Below the pieces are notes generated by a model. The model saw nothing but the letters and a program-made list of their open reading frames with translations. It did no database searches and was not told where the DNA came from. A DNA stretch of 11,675 nt from JAAZAI01 sp050942875 (GTDB taxonomy: Bacteria > Verrucomicrobiota > Kiritimatiellia > RFP12 > UBA3636), in contig JBMNOD010000101.1 of assembly GCA_050942875.1 (NCBI GenBank), positions 1 through 11,675 on the forward strand, given 5' to 3'. The position numbers and the translations under genes were made by a program. Shown here piece after piece: positions 1 through 7,092 of this stretch. Positions within the stretch are counted from its first letter, which is position 1; each line of letters starts with the position of its first letter.

Positions 1-281
1 CAGCCCGTGTCGTCCGCCGCTGGCGAGAGCGACTTGCGTTCGGAGTCGAGGGCGGGGCCGAACGGCTCCGCCTGGCGATCCAGCCCCTTGAACTTCCACG
101 TCCCGGCGAGCGAGCGGCGGGCGGTGAAGTCTGCCGGACGGAGGGTGGCGCCGTCCGGAAGGAACAGGGTCACGTTGCCGCGTCCCAACCGGGGACGCGG
201 CAAAATCTCCTGCGGCGCCGGGATGTTGTCGGCGAAAAGCGTCGAGGAAGCGAGCGTGAGCGAAAGAAGCGTGTGTTTCAT
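1..281 (-). CDS. Secreted GH2-like glycoside hydrolase, N-terminal part (runs off left edge)
   Basis: Only the first 93 codons lie in the window; the frame stays open to the edge. It begins with a signal peptide: a Lys-His pair, a hydrophobic stretch TLLSLTLASSTLFA, then a likely cleavage after Ala17. Residues 58-66 read LAGTWKFKG, which resembles the start of the sugar-binding beta-sandwich of GH2 beta-galactosidases and beta-glucuronidases (usual form LxGxWxFxx). The next residues, ending in ADDTG, fit the usual stretch where a Trp and a VP motif would follow. The catalytic part is outside the window, so the substrate is unknown. An in-frame ATG at 302 would add seven residues before the signal peptide; 281 is preferred because it leaves a normal signal peptide. 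The gene lies about 50 bp downstream of the serine hydrolase on the same strand and is probably co-transcribed with it. GH2 membership is a family inference from a short segment. Confidence 0.6.
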   Translation of the reverse strand, partial: MKHTLLSLTLASSTLFADNIPAPQEILPRPRLGRGNVTLFLPDGATLRPADFTARRSLAGTWKFKGLDRQAEPFGPALDSERKSLSPAADDTG

Positions 282-333
282 GCAGAAAATTCTTTCATCC
301 ATGTTTCTCTATTTCGCGCAAGAAAATGATGGA

Positions 334-1764
334 CTACGGCGTGTTGGTTTGATGCTCTCGCACAGAGAACGAGCCGTGTTGCGGGGCACCGAGGACATAG
401 AATTTCACAGTCAGCACGCCCGGTTCCGTCCATGCGCCTGAAGCGGCGACATCCCGCGTGCCAACCAGTGAAAAGGGCTGCTCAATGTTGGTGTCCGTAA
501 ACGTCACCGACGTTGTCAGCCAGACGCCATCGCCTACGGCGAGGCGTCGTCCACCCTTGCATGAAATCGTCCAGCCCCCGTCGGTTCTGGAAAGTGAAAC
601 GTCCGTAAACCCAAGTGCGTTTTGGCTTGCGACAGCGTTGTCGAACGGCTTGTCCGGAGCGGGCGCCGTTCCCGTCTGGACGGGCAGCGCAAGCGCGGCG
701 CATTGGGCGGCAAGCGCGCGCTGGGCGGCATCGTCCTCGGGCAACGCCGACGGATCGAAGGCGGGGAGCAGGATGTCCCAGACCAGGTTGATCTCCTTCT
801 GCATGTCGTTGTTGCCGGCATGGATGGACACCACCGCATCCTGATCCGGCATGACAATCGTGAACTGCCCGCAAGCGCCGTCCGCGCGGAAGGCGTTGTG
901 GCGGCAACGCCAGAACTGGAATCCGTAGCCCTGTTCCCAGTCGGTGCCGCTCTCGCCCGTGATTTCGATTGGCCCGGATCGCGTCTGCCTGGCCGTTGCA
1001 AGCGTGATCCAGTCACGGGAGAGGATGCGTCGGTCGTTCCAGGTTCCGCCATTGAGGAGAAACTGCCCGAAACGAGCGATGTCCCGAGTCGTCATGTTCA
1101 TGCCCCAGCCGCCGCAAGCGACGCCCGTGGGCGAGACGGTCGACCAGGGGCTCGTCATTCCAAGCGGATCGAAGAGCCTCTCCTTGAGAAATGTCATGAG
1201 CGGTTTCCCGGTCTTGCGCTCCACGATGGCGGCAAGCACGTGCGTGGCGCATGAATCGTACTTGAACACCGTCCCGGGCGTTTGGTCGATCTCGTTGTGA
1301 AGAAAGGCCTTCACCCAGTCTCCATGAATGTCCTTGTTGTATGCGTCGGCATCGCTTGCCCCGACGTTCATGGTGAGGAGGTCCCGTATGCGAAGGGCCT
1401 GGAGATTGCTGGACGGATGTTCCGGCGCCTTGTCGGGGAAGAAGTCAAGCACGCGCTCGTCCAGGTCGAGGACGCCGTCGTCCACAAGCAATCCGATTGC
1501 CGTGGACGTAAAGCTCTTCGAGTGGGAGTAGAGCATGTGGGGGCGGTTCAACGTGTCGTAAGGCGCCCAGGTGCCTTCGGCCACGACCTTGCCGTGCCGG
1601 ACGATGACGAATCCGTGCAACGCATCGAGTTCGCGCTCGCATGCGTCGATCCATTCGGAAACCGCCTTGGACGAAACGCCTTGCGACTCCGGCGTTGCGT
1701 TGTCCATGGCATCAGCGCCACCTGTCGAGGCGACCAGAGCGACTGAAAGCATTGTCATTTTCAT
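334..1764 (-). CDS. Secreted serine hydrolase, class C beta-lactamase/CubicO fold
   Basis: A 476-residue protein with an N-terminal signal peptide (MKMTMLSVALVASTGGADA), so it should act outside the cytoplasm. The beta-lactamase-type serine hydrolase core spans about residues 22-335. The nucleophile motif is S80-H-S-K83, the YxN-equivalent is Y169-D-S171 and the KTG-equivalent is H315-A-G317. The segment GGWGMNMTTRDIARFG (from about 218) is typical of the family. A beta-rich C-terminal region of about 130 residues follows and is not recognised. Such proteins are usually esterases or peptidases; YDS and HAG instead of YxN and KTG argue against a resistance beta-lactamase. The neighbouring glycosidase genes suggest carbohydrate de-esterification (inference). 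The start at 1764 was chosen over an in-frame ATG at 1785 because an AAAGGA site lies 8 bp upstream of it and the signal peptide then begins normally. It is probably the first gene of a unit with the GH2-like gene. Confidence 0.85.
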   Translation of the reverse strand: MKMTMLSVALVASTGGADAMDNATPESQGVSSKAVSEWIDACERELDALHGFVIVRHGKVVAEGTWAPYDTLNRPHMLYSHSKSFTSTAIGLLVDDGVLDLDERVLDFFPDKAPEHPSSNLQALRIRDLLTMNVGASDADAYNKDIHGDWVKAFLHNEIDQTPGTVFKYDSCATHVLAAIVERKTGKPLMTFLKERLFDPLGMTSPWSTVSPTGVACGGWGMNMTTRDIARFGQFLLNGGTWNDRRILSRDWITLATARQTRSGPIEITGESGTDWEQGYGFQFWRCRHNAFRADGACGQFTIVMPDQDAVVSIHAGNNDMQKEINLVWDILLPAFDPSALPEDDAAQRALAAQCAALALPVQTGTAPAPDKPFDNAVASQNALGFTDVSLSRTDGGWTISCKGGRRLAVGDGVWLTTSVTFTDTNIEQPFSLVGTRDVAASGAWTEPGVLTVKFYVLGAPQHGSFSVREHQTNTP

Positions 1765-1772
1765 CTCGCCAT

Positions 1773-1778
1773 TCCTTT
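1773..1778 (-). promoter_or_regulatory. Ribosome binding site deciding the serine hydrolase start
   Basis: AAAGGA on the minus strand, 8 bp before the ATG at 1764. It lies inside the open frame that would begin at 1785, so it supports the internal start that exposes the signal peptide. Confidence 0.55.
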
Positions 1779-1902
1779 CTTTCATAGCGGTTCAATGTTA
1801 CCACAAGACCCTGCTTCAAGAAAATGGCTTTTAACGAACATTTCCATGTCCATGGGGCCCTTGGCGACTGGCGTTTTTGCATTCTCAAAAAGATGGGTTT
1901 CA

Positions 1903-1911
1903 TGATAGAAT
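1903..1911 (+). promoter_or_regulatory. Extended -10 promoter candidate for the beta-helix/GRE operon
   Basis: TGATAGAAT is an extended -10 element (TG, one base, then TAGAAT, five of six matches to TATAAT). It sits about 70 bp before the beta-helix start codon in an AT-rich stretch between divergent genes. No good -35 box lies at 16-18 bp; TTGCAT at 1877-1882 is too far away (23 bp). Extended -10 promoters can work without a strong -35. Predicted from sequence alone. Confidence 0.4.
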
Positions 1912-1916
1912 GATTG

Positions 1917-1943
1917 TTTAAATCTTTAAATCGAAAAATCGAA
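1917..1943 (+). repeat. Phased 8-bp repeats in the operon leader
   Basis: TTTAAATC occurs twice in tandem (1917-1924, 1925-1932) and runs into AAATCGAA twice in tandem (1928-1935, 1936-1943). As a result AAATC recurs three times exactly 8 bp apart (1920, 1928, 1936). The array starts just after the candidate -10 element and so overlaps the expected transcription start and early leader. It could be an operator or only a simple low-complexity repeat. Confidence 0.6.
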
Positions 1944-1981
1944 CACCGAAACGAGAACCATCATCCACGAGGCCTGAATCC

Positions 1982-3418
1982 ATGATGTTTGAACCGAGCA
2001 CCGATGACACCTGCAACGCACCCGCGTCAGATGTTGCCAAGACGCCTAAAGGACATTGGGTCGTGGAAGCCGGCATACGGAAGTTCATCGCGGGCCGATC
2101 GGCCGAGGAAGCGGCGGCGGAAGCCGAAGCGGCGCTGGCGCGTCCCGTGTCGGATGCCGTGTTCCACATCGACGAAAGCGTCTCGCTCGACGAGGTGAAC
2201 GCAATGGAGTTGAACCCCGGCGCAACGGTGCTGTTCAAGCGCGGCGCCGTGTGGCGCGGGCAGTTGCAGCCGCGCTCGGGCAAGCCGGGGCATCCGGTCA
2301 CGTATGGCGCGTATGGCGCCGGGGCGAAGCCCGCCATCCAGCCGAGCTACGACCGGAGCCGGCCGGAGGACTGGCGGCGCGAATCCGATGGCACGTGGAG
2401 CGCCGGAACCGACGCCTCGGCCGACATCGGCAACGTGATCCTCGACCACGGCGATTCGGGATGCCTGTTCAAACGGAACCGTCGCGACGACCTGGCACGC
2501 GACCGGGACTTCTGGTGCGATCCGGTGGCGTTTCGCGTCCATGTGAAATCCGCTTCCAACCCGGCATTGCGCTGGAAGTCCATCGAGCTGGCCGCGAAAA
2601 TCAACGGCGTGAACCAGGCCCACATGCACGACGTCGTCTATGACGGGCTTGCCATCCGCTACTCGGCCGCGCACGGTTTCGGCGGCGATCAGGCGAAGCG
2701 CATCGTCATCCGCAACTGCGACATTTCCTGGATCGGCGGCGGCTACCTCTATTTCAACAACAAGGGGGACGGCGTCCGCTACGGCAACGGCATCGAGTTC
2801 TGGGGGACGGCGGAGGACATCCTCGTCGAGTCCAACCACGTGTGGGAATGCTGGGACGCCGGCCTGACCAACCAGTCGAGCCTCGACGACACCGCGCAGC
2901 GGAACATCGTCTGGCGAAACAACGACGTCTGGAATTGCGAATACTCCTACGAATACTGGCAGCAGGGCGACGGCGCCGTCACCGAAAACGTGCGCGTGGA
3001 AGACAACGTCTTTCGCGACGCCGGCAAGGGCTGGGGGCACGCCCAGCGCTGGAACCCCAACGCCGCGCACCTCATGTTCTACGACACCACGGCCGACACG
3101 CGCGGGTTCCGGGTCGCTCGCAATGTGTTCTCCCAGTCCGAAGACTGCCTCTTCCGCTTTTTCAACGACTGGCGCAAGGACTTGGAGATGGCGGAGAACC
3201 GCTGGATTTCCGGCGGCGAACCGATTTGCCGCTACCACGGTCGCCCGAAGGCCGGGCTCCAGCATCGCTACCCCGATCGCCTCGACGTCATCAACGACGA
3301 CAACCTCGCCGAGATCGAATCGCAGGGATCCGGCGCACGGGTGTTCGACAAGGACGACTTGGTGGACTTTCTCGAATTCATCGGCGAAACCACGCCGAAC
3401 ACAGGAGGAGAGGCATGA
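1982..3418 (+). CDS. Right-handed parallel beta-helix protein (polysaccharide lyase/hydrolase-like), cytosolic
   Basis: A 478-residue protein without a signal peptide or membrane segment. Residues 75-120 contain NPGATVLFKRG, WRGQLQPRSGKPGHPVTYG and AYGAGAKP, the usual entry segment of parallel beta-helix proteins related to polysaccharide lyases. Helix coils follow from about 205 to 410, with the repeated pattern of a short beta strand then Asn-x-(Val/Ile/Asp): IVIRNCDISWIGGGY, ILVESNHVWECWDAG, IVWRNNDVWNCEYSY, VRVEDNVFRDAGKGW, FRVARNVFSQSEDCL. The first half of the helix is rich in Trp, Asp and Asn, as expected for a carbohydrate groove. Family members include lyases, hydrolases and epimerases, and no catalytic residue can be assigned here. 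ATG 1982 has a weak purine-rich site (ACGAGG) upstream; ATG 1985 is an alternative. The stop overlaps the next start (ATGA at 3415-3418), so it is translationally coupled to the glycyl radical enzyme. The lack of an export signal is notable for this fold. Confidence 0.8.
   Translation: MMFEPSTDDTCNAPASDVAKTPKGHWVVEAGIRKFIAGRSAEEAAAEAEAALARPVSDAVFHIDESVSLDEVNAMELNPGATVLFKRGAVWRGQLQPRSGKPGHPVTYGAYGAGAKPAIQPSYDRSRPEDWRRESDGTWSAGTDASADIGNVILDHGDSGCLFKRNRRDDLARDRDFWCDPVAFRVHVKSASNPALRWKSIELAAKINGVNQAHMHDVVYDGLAIRYSAAHGFGGDQAKRIVIRNCDISWIGGGYLYFNNKGDGVRYGNGIEFWGTAEDILVESNHVWECWDAGLTNQSSLDDTAQRNIVWRNNDVWNCEYSYEYWQQGDGAVTENVRVEDNVFRDAGKGWGHAQRWNPNAAHLMFYDTTADTRGFRVARNVFSQSEDCLFRFFNDWRKDLEMAENRWISGGEPICRYHGRPKAGLQHRYPDRLDVINDDNLAEIESQGSGARVFDKDDLVDFLEFIGETTPNTGGEA
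3403..3408 (+). promoter_or_regulatory. Strong Shine-Dalgarno for the glycyl radical enzyme
   Basis: AGGAGG lies 6 bp before the ATG at 3415, inside the last codons of the beta-helix gene. It fixes the enzyme's start, although the open frame reaches back to 2842. Together with the ATGA overlap it predicts efficient coupled translation. Confidence 0.85.
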
Positions 3419-5502
3419 ACGATCGAATCAAGAGCTTGCTCGCCAGGACATTCGACAAGGAGCAGGATGCGTTCCGGCGCGACGTCGATTGGCGGCCGCT
3501 GCTCAAACGGTTCGTCGCCGAGGGGTCCGACGACATGACGCGCGCGCGGATCGGCCTCGAGGAAATGCTGAAGGCCGAGACGCCGGCGTTTCTGGAAGGC
3601 GAAACGATCGCCTTCCTGCGCACCGTGCGGCAGATCCCCGACCTCCACACCGAGGAGGAGCTGGACGCGCGAAAGGCGGCGGGAACGGCGTTCGCCGAAA
3701 AGGGCGTGGTCTTCAACTTCACGGCCGATTTCGCGCCGACGATCCGCGACGGGCTCGATGCGCGGCTGGCGGAGATGGAGGCGCGGCTGGCGCGCGCGGA
3801 GGCGGAGGGCGACGCCGAGGGCGTGAACTTCCTCGGCAATGCGATCCGCTGCGTCAAGGCCGTCCTGGATTTGGCGGCGCGGTACCGACGGGCTGCGGAG
3901 GAGAAGGGGCTGGCGACGATCGCGGAAACGCTCGCGCAGGTGCCGGCGAAGGGGGCGCGAACCTTCCATGAAGCGTTGCAGAGCCTGCGCATCCTCCACT
4001 ACGCGCTGTGGTGCGAAGGGGAATACCACTGCGGCCTCGGACGCATCGACCAGTACCTCCTCCCCTACTACGAAGCCGACATCCAGGCGGGGCGTTTGAC
4101 CGACGATGCCGCGCTGGAGAAGTTGCAGGAGTTCTTCATCGCGTGCAACCGCGACAGCGACCTCTACATCGGCGTGCAGCAGGGCGACAACGGGCAGAGC
4201 GTGATGCTCGGCGGCAAGCCGCGCCATCCGGCCGACGGCGAAACCGCGTTCAACGCGCTTTCGCGCCTTTGCCTTCAGGCGTGCGGCGACGTGAAGCTCG
4301 TCGATCCCAAGATCAACCTGCGCGTCGACAGCCAGACGCCCCTCGAGATCTTCAAGCTCGGGACGGAGCTGACAAAGAAAGGCCTTGGCTTCCCCCAGTA
4401 CGCCAACGACGATGTCGTGATCCCCGCGCTGGAGAGGTGGGGGTACGATCCCGAGGACGCGCGCGACTACACCGTCGCCGCCTGCTGGGAGTTCATCATT
4501 CCCGGCTGCGGGATGGACGTCAACAACATCGACGCCCTCTCCTTCGTGGGGTGCCTCGACGCCGCGCTTCGCCAGGTCGCCGCTTCCGCAAAGGCGTTCG
4601 ACGACGTGATGGCCGCGTTCGAAACGGAAATCCAGCGCCGCGCCGATGCGCTGGTGGCGAAATATGCGCATGTCGAGATTCTCCCCGGGCCGTTCGCCTC
4701 GGTGATTTCCTGCGATTGCATCGACAAGGCGCGCGACATCAGCCAGGGCGCGAAGTACAACAATTTCGGCATCCACGGCACCGGCATCGCCGTGGCGGTC
4801 GATTCGCTCGCCTCCGTGCGCGAGCTGGTGTTCGAGAAGCAGCTTGTCACGTTGTCCGAGCTTGTCGATTTGCTCGACACCGACTACGCCGGCCGCCCGG
4901 ACGTGCTCGCCGCGGCGAAGGCGGCGCCGAAGATGGGCAACGCCGACCCCCGCGCCGACGACCTTGCGACGCGGCTCGTCGCCTTTTGGGGGCGCGCCTT
5001 CGATGGCAAGCGCAATGGGCGCGGCGGAATCTACCGGCCCGGCACGGGCAGCGCGATGTACTACATCTGGCATGCGCGCGAGGTGCCGGCCTCCGCGGAC
5101 GGCAGGCTCAAGGGACAGCCGCTCCCCGCGAACTACGCGCCGTCGCTGGGCGTGCCGGTGAAGGGGCCGGTCTCCGTCGTCCGTTCGTTCACGGCGCCCG
5201 ACCTCAGCCCCGTGTGCAATGGTGGGCCGCTCACCCTCGAACTCCACGATTCGGCGTTCGCCCATCCCGACGGCGTCGAGAAAGTGGCGCACCTCGTCAA
5301 GTTCTTCATCGACCGCGGCGGCCATCAACTGCAGATCAACACGATCAACCGCGAGACGCTGCTCGACGCGCAACAGCATCCCGAAAACCACCGCCACCTG
5401 ATCGTCCGCGTCTGGGGATGGAGCGGCTATTTCGTCGAGCTCGACCCCTGCTATCAAAACCAGATCATCCAGCGCGTGGAACTCGGCGCGACGGCGTCGT
5501 GA
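3415..5502 (+). CDS. Glycyl radical enzyme (pyruvate formate-lyase family), compact, substrate unknown
   Basis: A 695-residue cytosolic glycyl radical enzyme. The PFL-type barrel runs through most of the protein, with family segments RTFHEALQSLRILHYALW (about 183-200), GPFASVISCDCID, and YNNFGIHGTGIAVAVDSL. The thiyl-radical cysteine is Cys357 in ACWEF, and Glu359 sits two residues later, where eliminase-type members carry a catalytic Glu (usual GCVE). The radical glycine is Gly668 in RVWGWSGYF, 27 residues from the C-terminus, followed by the usual QNQIIQR. It is shorter than characterised members (about 760-900 residues), mostly at the N-terminal side. True PFL has adjacent Cys-Cys at the active site, so pyruvate cleavage is unlikely; the CxE motif points to a dehydratase, lyase or decarboxylase (inference). 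An extra Cys365 lies close to the catalytic loop. The gene overlaps the beta-helix gene and is followed directly by its activase. The enzyme needs anaerobic conditions because the radical is destroyed by oxygen. Confidence 0.92.
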   Translation: MNDRIKSLLARTFDKEQDAFRRDVDWRPLLKRFVAEGSDDMTRARIGLEEMLKAETPAFLEGETIAFLRTVRQIPDLHTEEELDARKAAGTAFAEKGVVFNFTADFAPTIRDGLDARLAEMEARLARAEAEGDAEGVNFLGNAIRCVKAVLDLAARYRRAAEEKGLATIAETLAQVPAKGARTFHEALQSLRILHYALWCEGEYHCGLGRIDQYLLPYYEADIQAGRLTDDAALEKLQEFFIACNRDSDLYIGVQQGDNGQSVMLGGKPRHPADGETAFNALSRLCLQACGDVKLVDPKINLRVDSQTPLEIFKLGTELTKKGLGFPQYANDDVVIPALERWGYDPEDARDYTVAACWEFIIPGCGMDVNNIDALSFVGCLDAALRQVAASAKAFDDVMAAFETEIQRRADALVAKYAHVEILPGPFASVISCDCIDKARDISQGAKYNNFGIHGTGIAVAVDSLASVRELVFEKQLVTLSELVDLLDTDYAGRPDVLAAAKAAPKMGNADPRADDLATRLVAFWGRAFDGKRNGRGGIYRPGTGSAMYYIWHAREVPASADGRLKGQPLPANYAPSLGVPVKGPVSVVRSFTAPDLSPVCNGGPLTLELHDSAFAHPDGVEKVAHLVKFFIDRGGHQLQINTINRETLLDAQQHPENHRHLIVRVWGWSGYFVELDPCYQNQIIQRVELGATAS

Positions 5503-5519
5503 AAGACGGCGGGCGGCGC

Positions 5520-6209
5520 ATGAAGGGACGCGTGTTCGAGATTCGGGAGTTTACGCTCCATGACGGCCCCGGGGTGCGAACCACCGTGTTCTTCAAGGGC
5601 TGCCCCCTGCGGTGCGCCTGGTGCCACAATCCCGAAGGGCAGTCGCCCGAGATCGAGACGATGACCCGGGCGAACGGGGAGCGCGTCGCCTGCGGCGTGG
5701 ATTGGGACGCCGACGCCCTGGCGGCCGAATTGCTGAAGAACGCCGACATCCTGGCGCAGTCCGGCGGCGGCGTCACGTTTTCCGGCGGCGAACCGCTCGC
5801 CCAGACGGATTTTCTTCTGGCGCTCGTTCCGCTGCTGAAGGCGGCGTCGCTGCATCTGGCGATCGAGACGAGCGGCTACGCGCCGCTTGAAACCTATCAA
5901 GCGGTGATCGGGCGGATGGACTTCGTCTACCAGGATTTGAAGCACCACGACCCCGACGCCTTCCGCGAGTGGTGCGGCGGCGACCTCGGCGTGGTGCTCC
6001 GCAATCTCGATTGGCTGAAGACCTCGGGCGTCCCGTTCTGCATCCGCATCCCGGACGTCCCCGGCGTCAACGACACGCCCCGGGATCGCGCGGCGTTTGC
6101 CAAGCGGGTCGGCGACTCCCCCGTGGAGCATCTCCCCTTCAACCCCGTCGCCGGCGCGAAGTATCCGTGGCTGGGCCGCCCTTTTAAGTTAAGTGGGCAG
6201 GTCAATTGA
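5520..6209 (+). CDS. Glycyl radical enzyme activase (radical SAM), minimal form
   Basis: A 229-residue radical SAM protein that should form the glycyl radical on Gly668 of the preceding enzyme, using S-adenosylmethionine and a [4Fe-4S] cluster. The cluster motif CX3CX2C is Cys28, Cys32, Cys35 in GCPLRCAWCHNPE. The N-terminal FTLHDGPGVRTTVF is the activase signature, and SGGEPL (88-93) is the SAM-binding GGE motif. Also seen are YQDLKHHD and RIPDVPGVND. It lacks the ferredoxin-like insert with extra cysteine clusters found in most eliminase-type activases, so its architecture resembles PFL activase (about 246 residues). The end, KYPWLGRPFKLSGQVN, stops where relatives continue for some 20 or more residues, so the C-terminus looks shortened. 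ATG 5520 gives the normal family N-terminus; an in-frame GTG at 5499 would overlap the upstream stop as GTGA and add seven residues. No strong Shine-Dalgarno site is visible, so coupling to the upstream gene is likely. Confidence 0.88.
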   Translation: MKGRVFEIREFTLHDGPGVRTTVFFKGCPLRCAWCHNPEGQSPEIETMTRANGERVACGVDWDADALAAELLKNADILAQSGGGVTFSGGEPLAQTDFLLALVPLLKAASLHLAIETSGYAPLETYQAVIGRMDFVYQDLKHHDPDAFREWCGGDLGVVLRNLDWLKTSGVPFCIRIPDVPGVNDTPRDRAAFAKRVGDSPVEHLPFNPVAGAKYPWLGRPFKLSGQVN

Positions 6210-6229
6210 TCCGTCTGATCGGACTGATC
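6207..6229 (+). repeat. Three TGATC motifs at 9-bp spacing
   Basis: TGATC occurs at 6207, 6216 and 6225, separated by CGTC and GGAC. The first copy supplies the activase stop codon. The stretch can also fold as a small TCCG/CGGA hairpin before TTTATT, which is too weak to call a terminator with confidence. It marks the change from GC-rich coding sequence to the non-coding gap. Confidence 0.55.
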
Positions 6230-6402
6230 TTTATTGCTTGTTCGGGGATGAGGCTGACTTTGTAGCGAGGATGGCACGGTGCGCCAGGCCCGCGACGTTT
6301 CATTGGGAACGGTGAGTGTCGCCTGGCAGGCCGTTCCTGCTGTGGCAAGCAACGCTGTCAACAAGGTCAAAGAAGTCAACCTCGTCCGTTTTCCGCTTCT
6401 CG
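6210..6402. other. Intergenic gap between convergent units
   Basis: About 190 bp between the activase stop and the stop of the minus-strand SGNH hydrolase gene. No convincing gene, RNA or strong rho-independent terminator is seen, although convergent transcription units would be expected to end here. A 7-bp inverted repeat (GCCAGGC with GCCTGGC) has a loop of over 30 bases and is unconvincing. A minus-strand frame starting with TTG near 6379 encodes a signal-peptide-like stretch that may be the remnant of a secreted protein. Confidence 0.4.
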
Positions 6403-7059
6403 TCAGAGTCCAAGCGCCTTCTTGATTGACACGACGACCGCAAGGCCAAGCTCCCTCGATCCCTTTTCGTTGAAATGGATGCCGTCGGGCGCGTACAGGT
6501 CCTGCTTGCCGAACGCAACGGCGTAGAGGTCGGTCATCGGAATGCCGCGGGACTTCATCACCTCGTCAGCCAGACGATTGCGCACGACAAGGCGGTCCTT
6601 GATCCTCTCGTATTCGCTGAACGCAGGCGTCATCTGCGTGGAACGTCCCCACACGATCTTCGCCTGAGGTTGACAGGAACGGATGTAGTCAATGTAGTCG
6701 CCCAGACAACGTCCGTAGTCGGCGTCAGTCGTGTCATAGCCATGCAGGCCGTTGTTCACGTGTATCACGTCATACTTCTCGTCGTTCACGAGCTGAAACT
6801 CCTTCAGCAGGATCGGGTCGCCCACGACGCGCGACCCGTTGAGCCGCGTGCAGTCTGCGATTCCCTTCAGCTCGGACGAAATCGTCGGAAAATAGTTGCC
6901 GACAATCGAATCGCCGACGACCAGCACCTTCGGAAGCCTCGATAGGCGGGCGATGTTGGCCTGCTCGCGCCAAACATTGACCCATTCGATGCTCTCGCGC
7001 TTCGTCTCGATCTTCGCCCAGGCCGATTCGATTGCCATGCACGTCTGCTTGTCTTTCAT
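6403..7059 (-). CDS. SGNH/GDSL hydrolase, probable carbohydrate esterase
   Basis: A 218-residue SGNH hydrolase with all four blocks: VLVVGDSIVGNY with nucleophile Ser51, Gly75 in LNGSR, Asn102/Asn103 in HVNNGLHG, and Asp192 with His195 in APDGIHF. These supply the Ser, Gly, Asn and His of the family. The variant NNGLHG in place of GxND is seen in carbohydrate-esterase-like SGNH proteins. There is no signal peptide, so a cytosolic role such as removing acetyl or similar groups from imported sugars is likely (inference). No clear Shine-Dalgarno site precedes ATG 7059; Met8 is an alternative start. The gene begins 33 bp after the GH106-like gene on the same strand and is probably its operon partner. 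It is close to the usual domain length and looks intact. Confidence 0.85.
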   Translation of the reverse strand: MKDKQTCMAIESAWAKIETKRESIEWVNVWREQANIARLSRLPKVLVVGDSIVGNYFPTISSELKGIADCTRLNGSRVVGDPILLKEFQLVNDEKYDVIHVNNGLHGYDTTDADYGRCLGDYIDYIRSCQPQAKIVWGRSTQMTPAFSEYERIKDRLVVRNRLADEVMKSRGIPMTDLYAVAFGKQDLYAPDGIHFNEKGSRELGLAVVVSIKKALGL

Positions 7060-7092
7060 GTTCGACTTGAAATGATGCGCGCGCGTTCTACC

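Noticed and set aside
334..1764. Beta-lactam resistance gene
   Set aside because: The fold is shared, but the YDS and HAG motifs, the long extra C-terminal region and the glycosidase neighbour point to an esterase-like serine hydrolase.
2842..3414. Upstream extension of the glycyl radical enzyme reading frame
   Set aside because: The extension is Arg-rich and overlaps the beta-helix gene in another frame; the strong ribosome site at 3403-3408 fixes the start at 3415.
3268..5457. Long open frame of 729 codons on the minus strand across the glycyl radical enzyme gene
   Set aside because: It is antisense to a gene with clear catalytic motifs; its Arg/Val/Glu/His-rich translation shows no domain and arises from GC-rich codon bias.
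3415..5502. Pyruvate formate-lyase itself
   Set aside because: The adjacent Cys-Cys pair of true PFL is missing; the active site has Cys-Trp-Glu instead.
1982..6209. Glycyl radical enzyme microcompartment locus
   Set aside because: No shell protein genes, aldehyde dehydrogenase or N-terminal encapsulation peptide are seen in the window.
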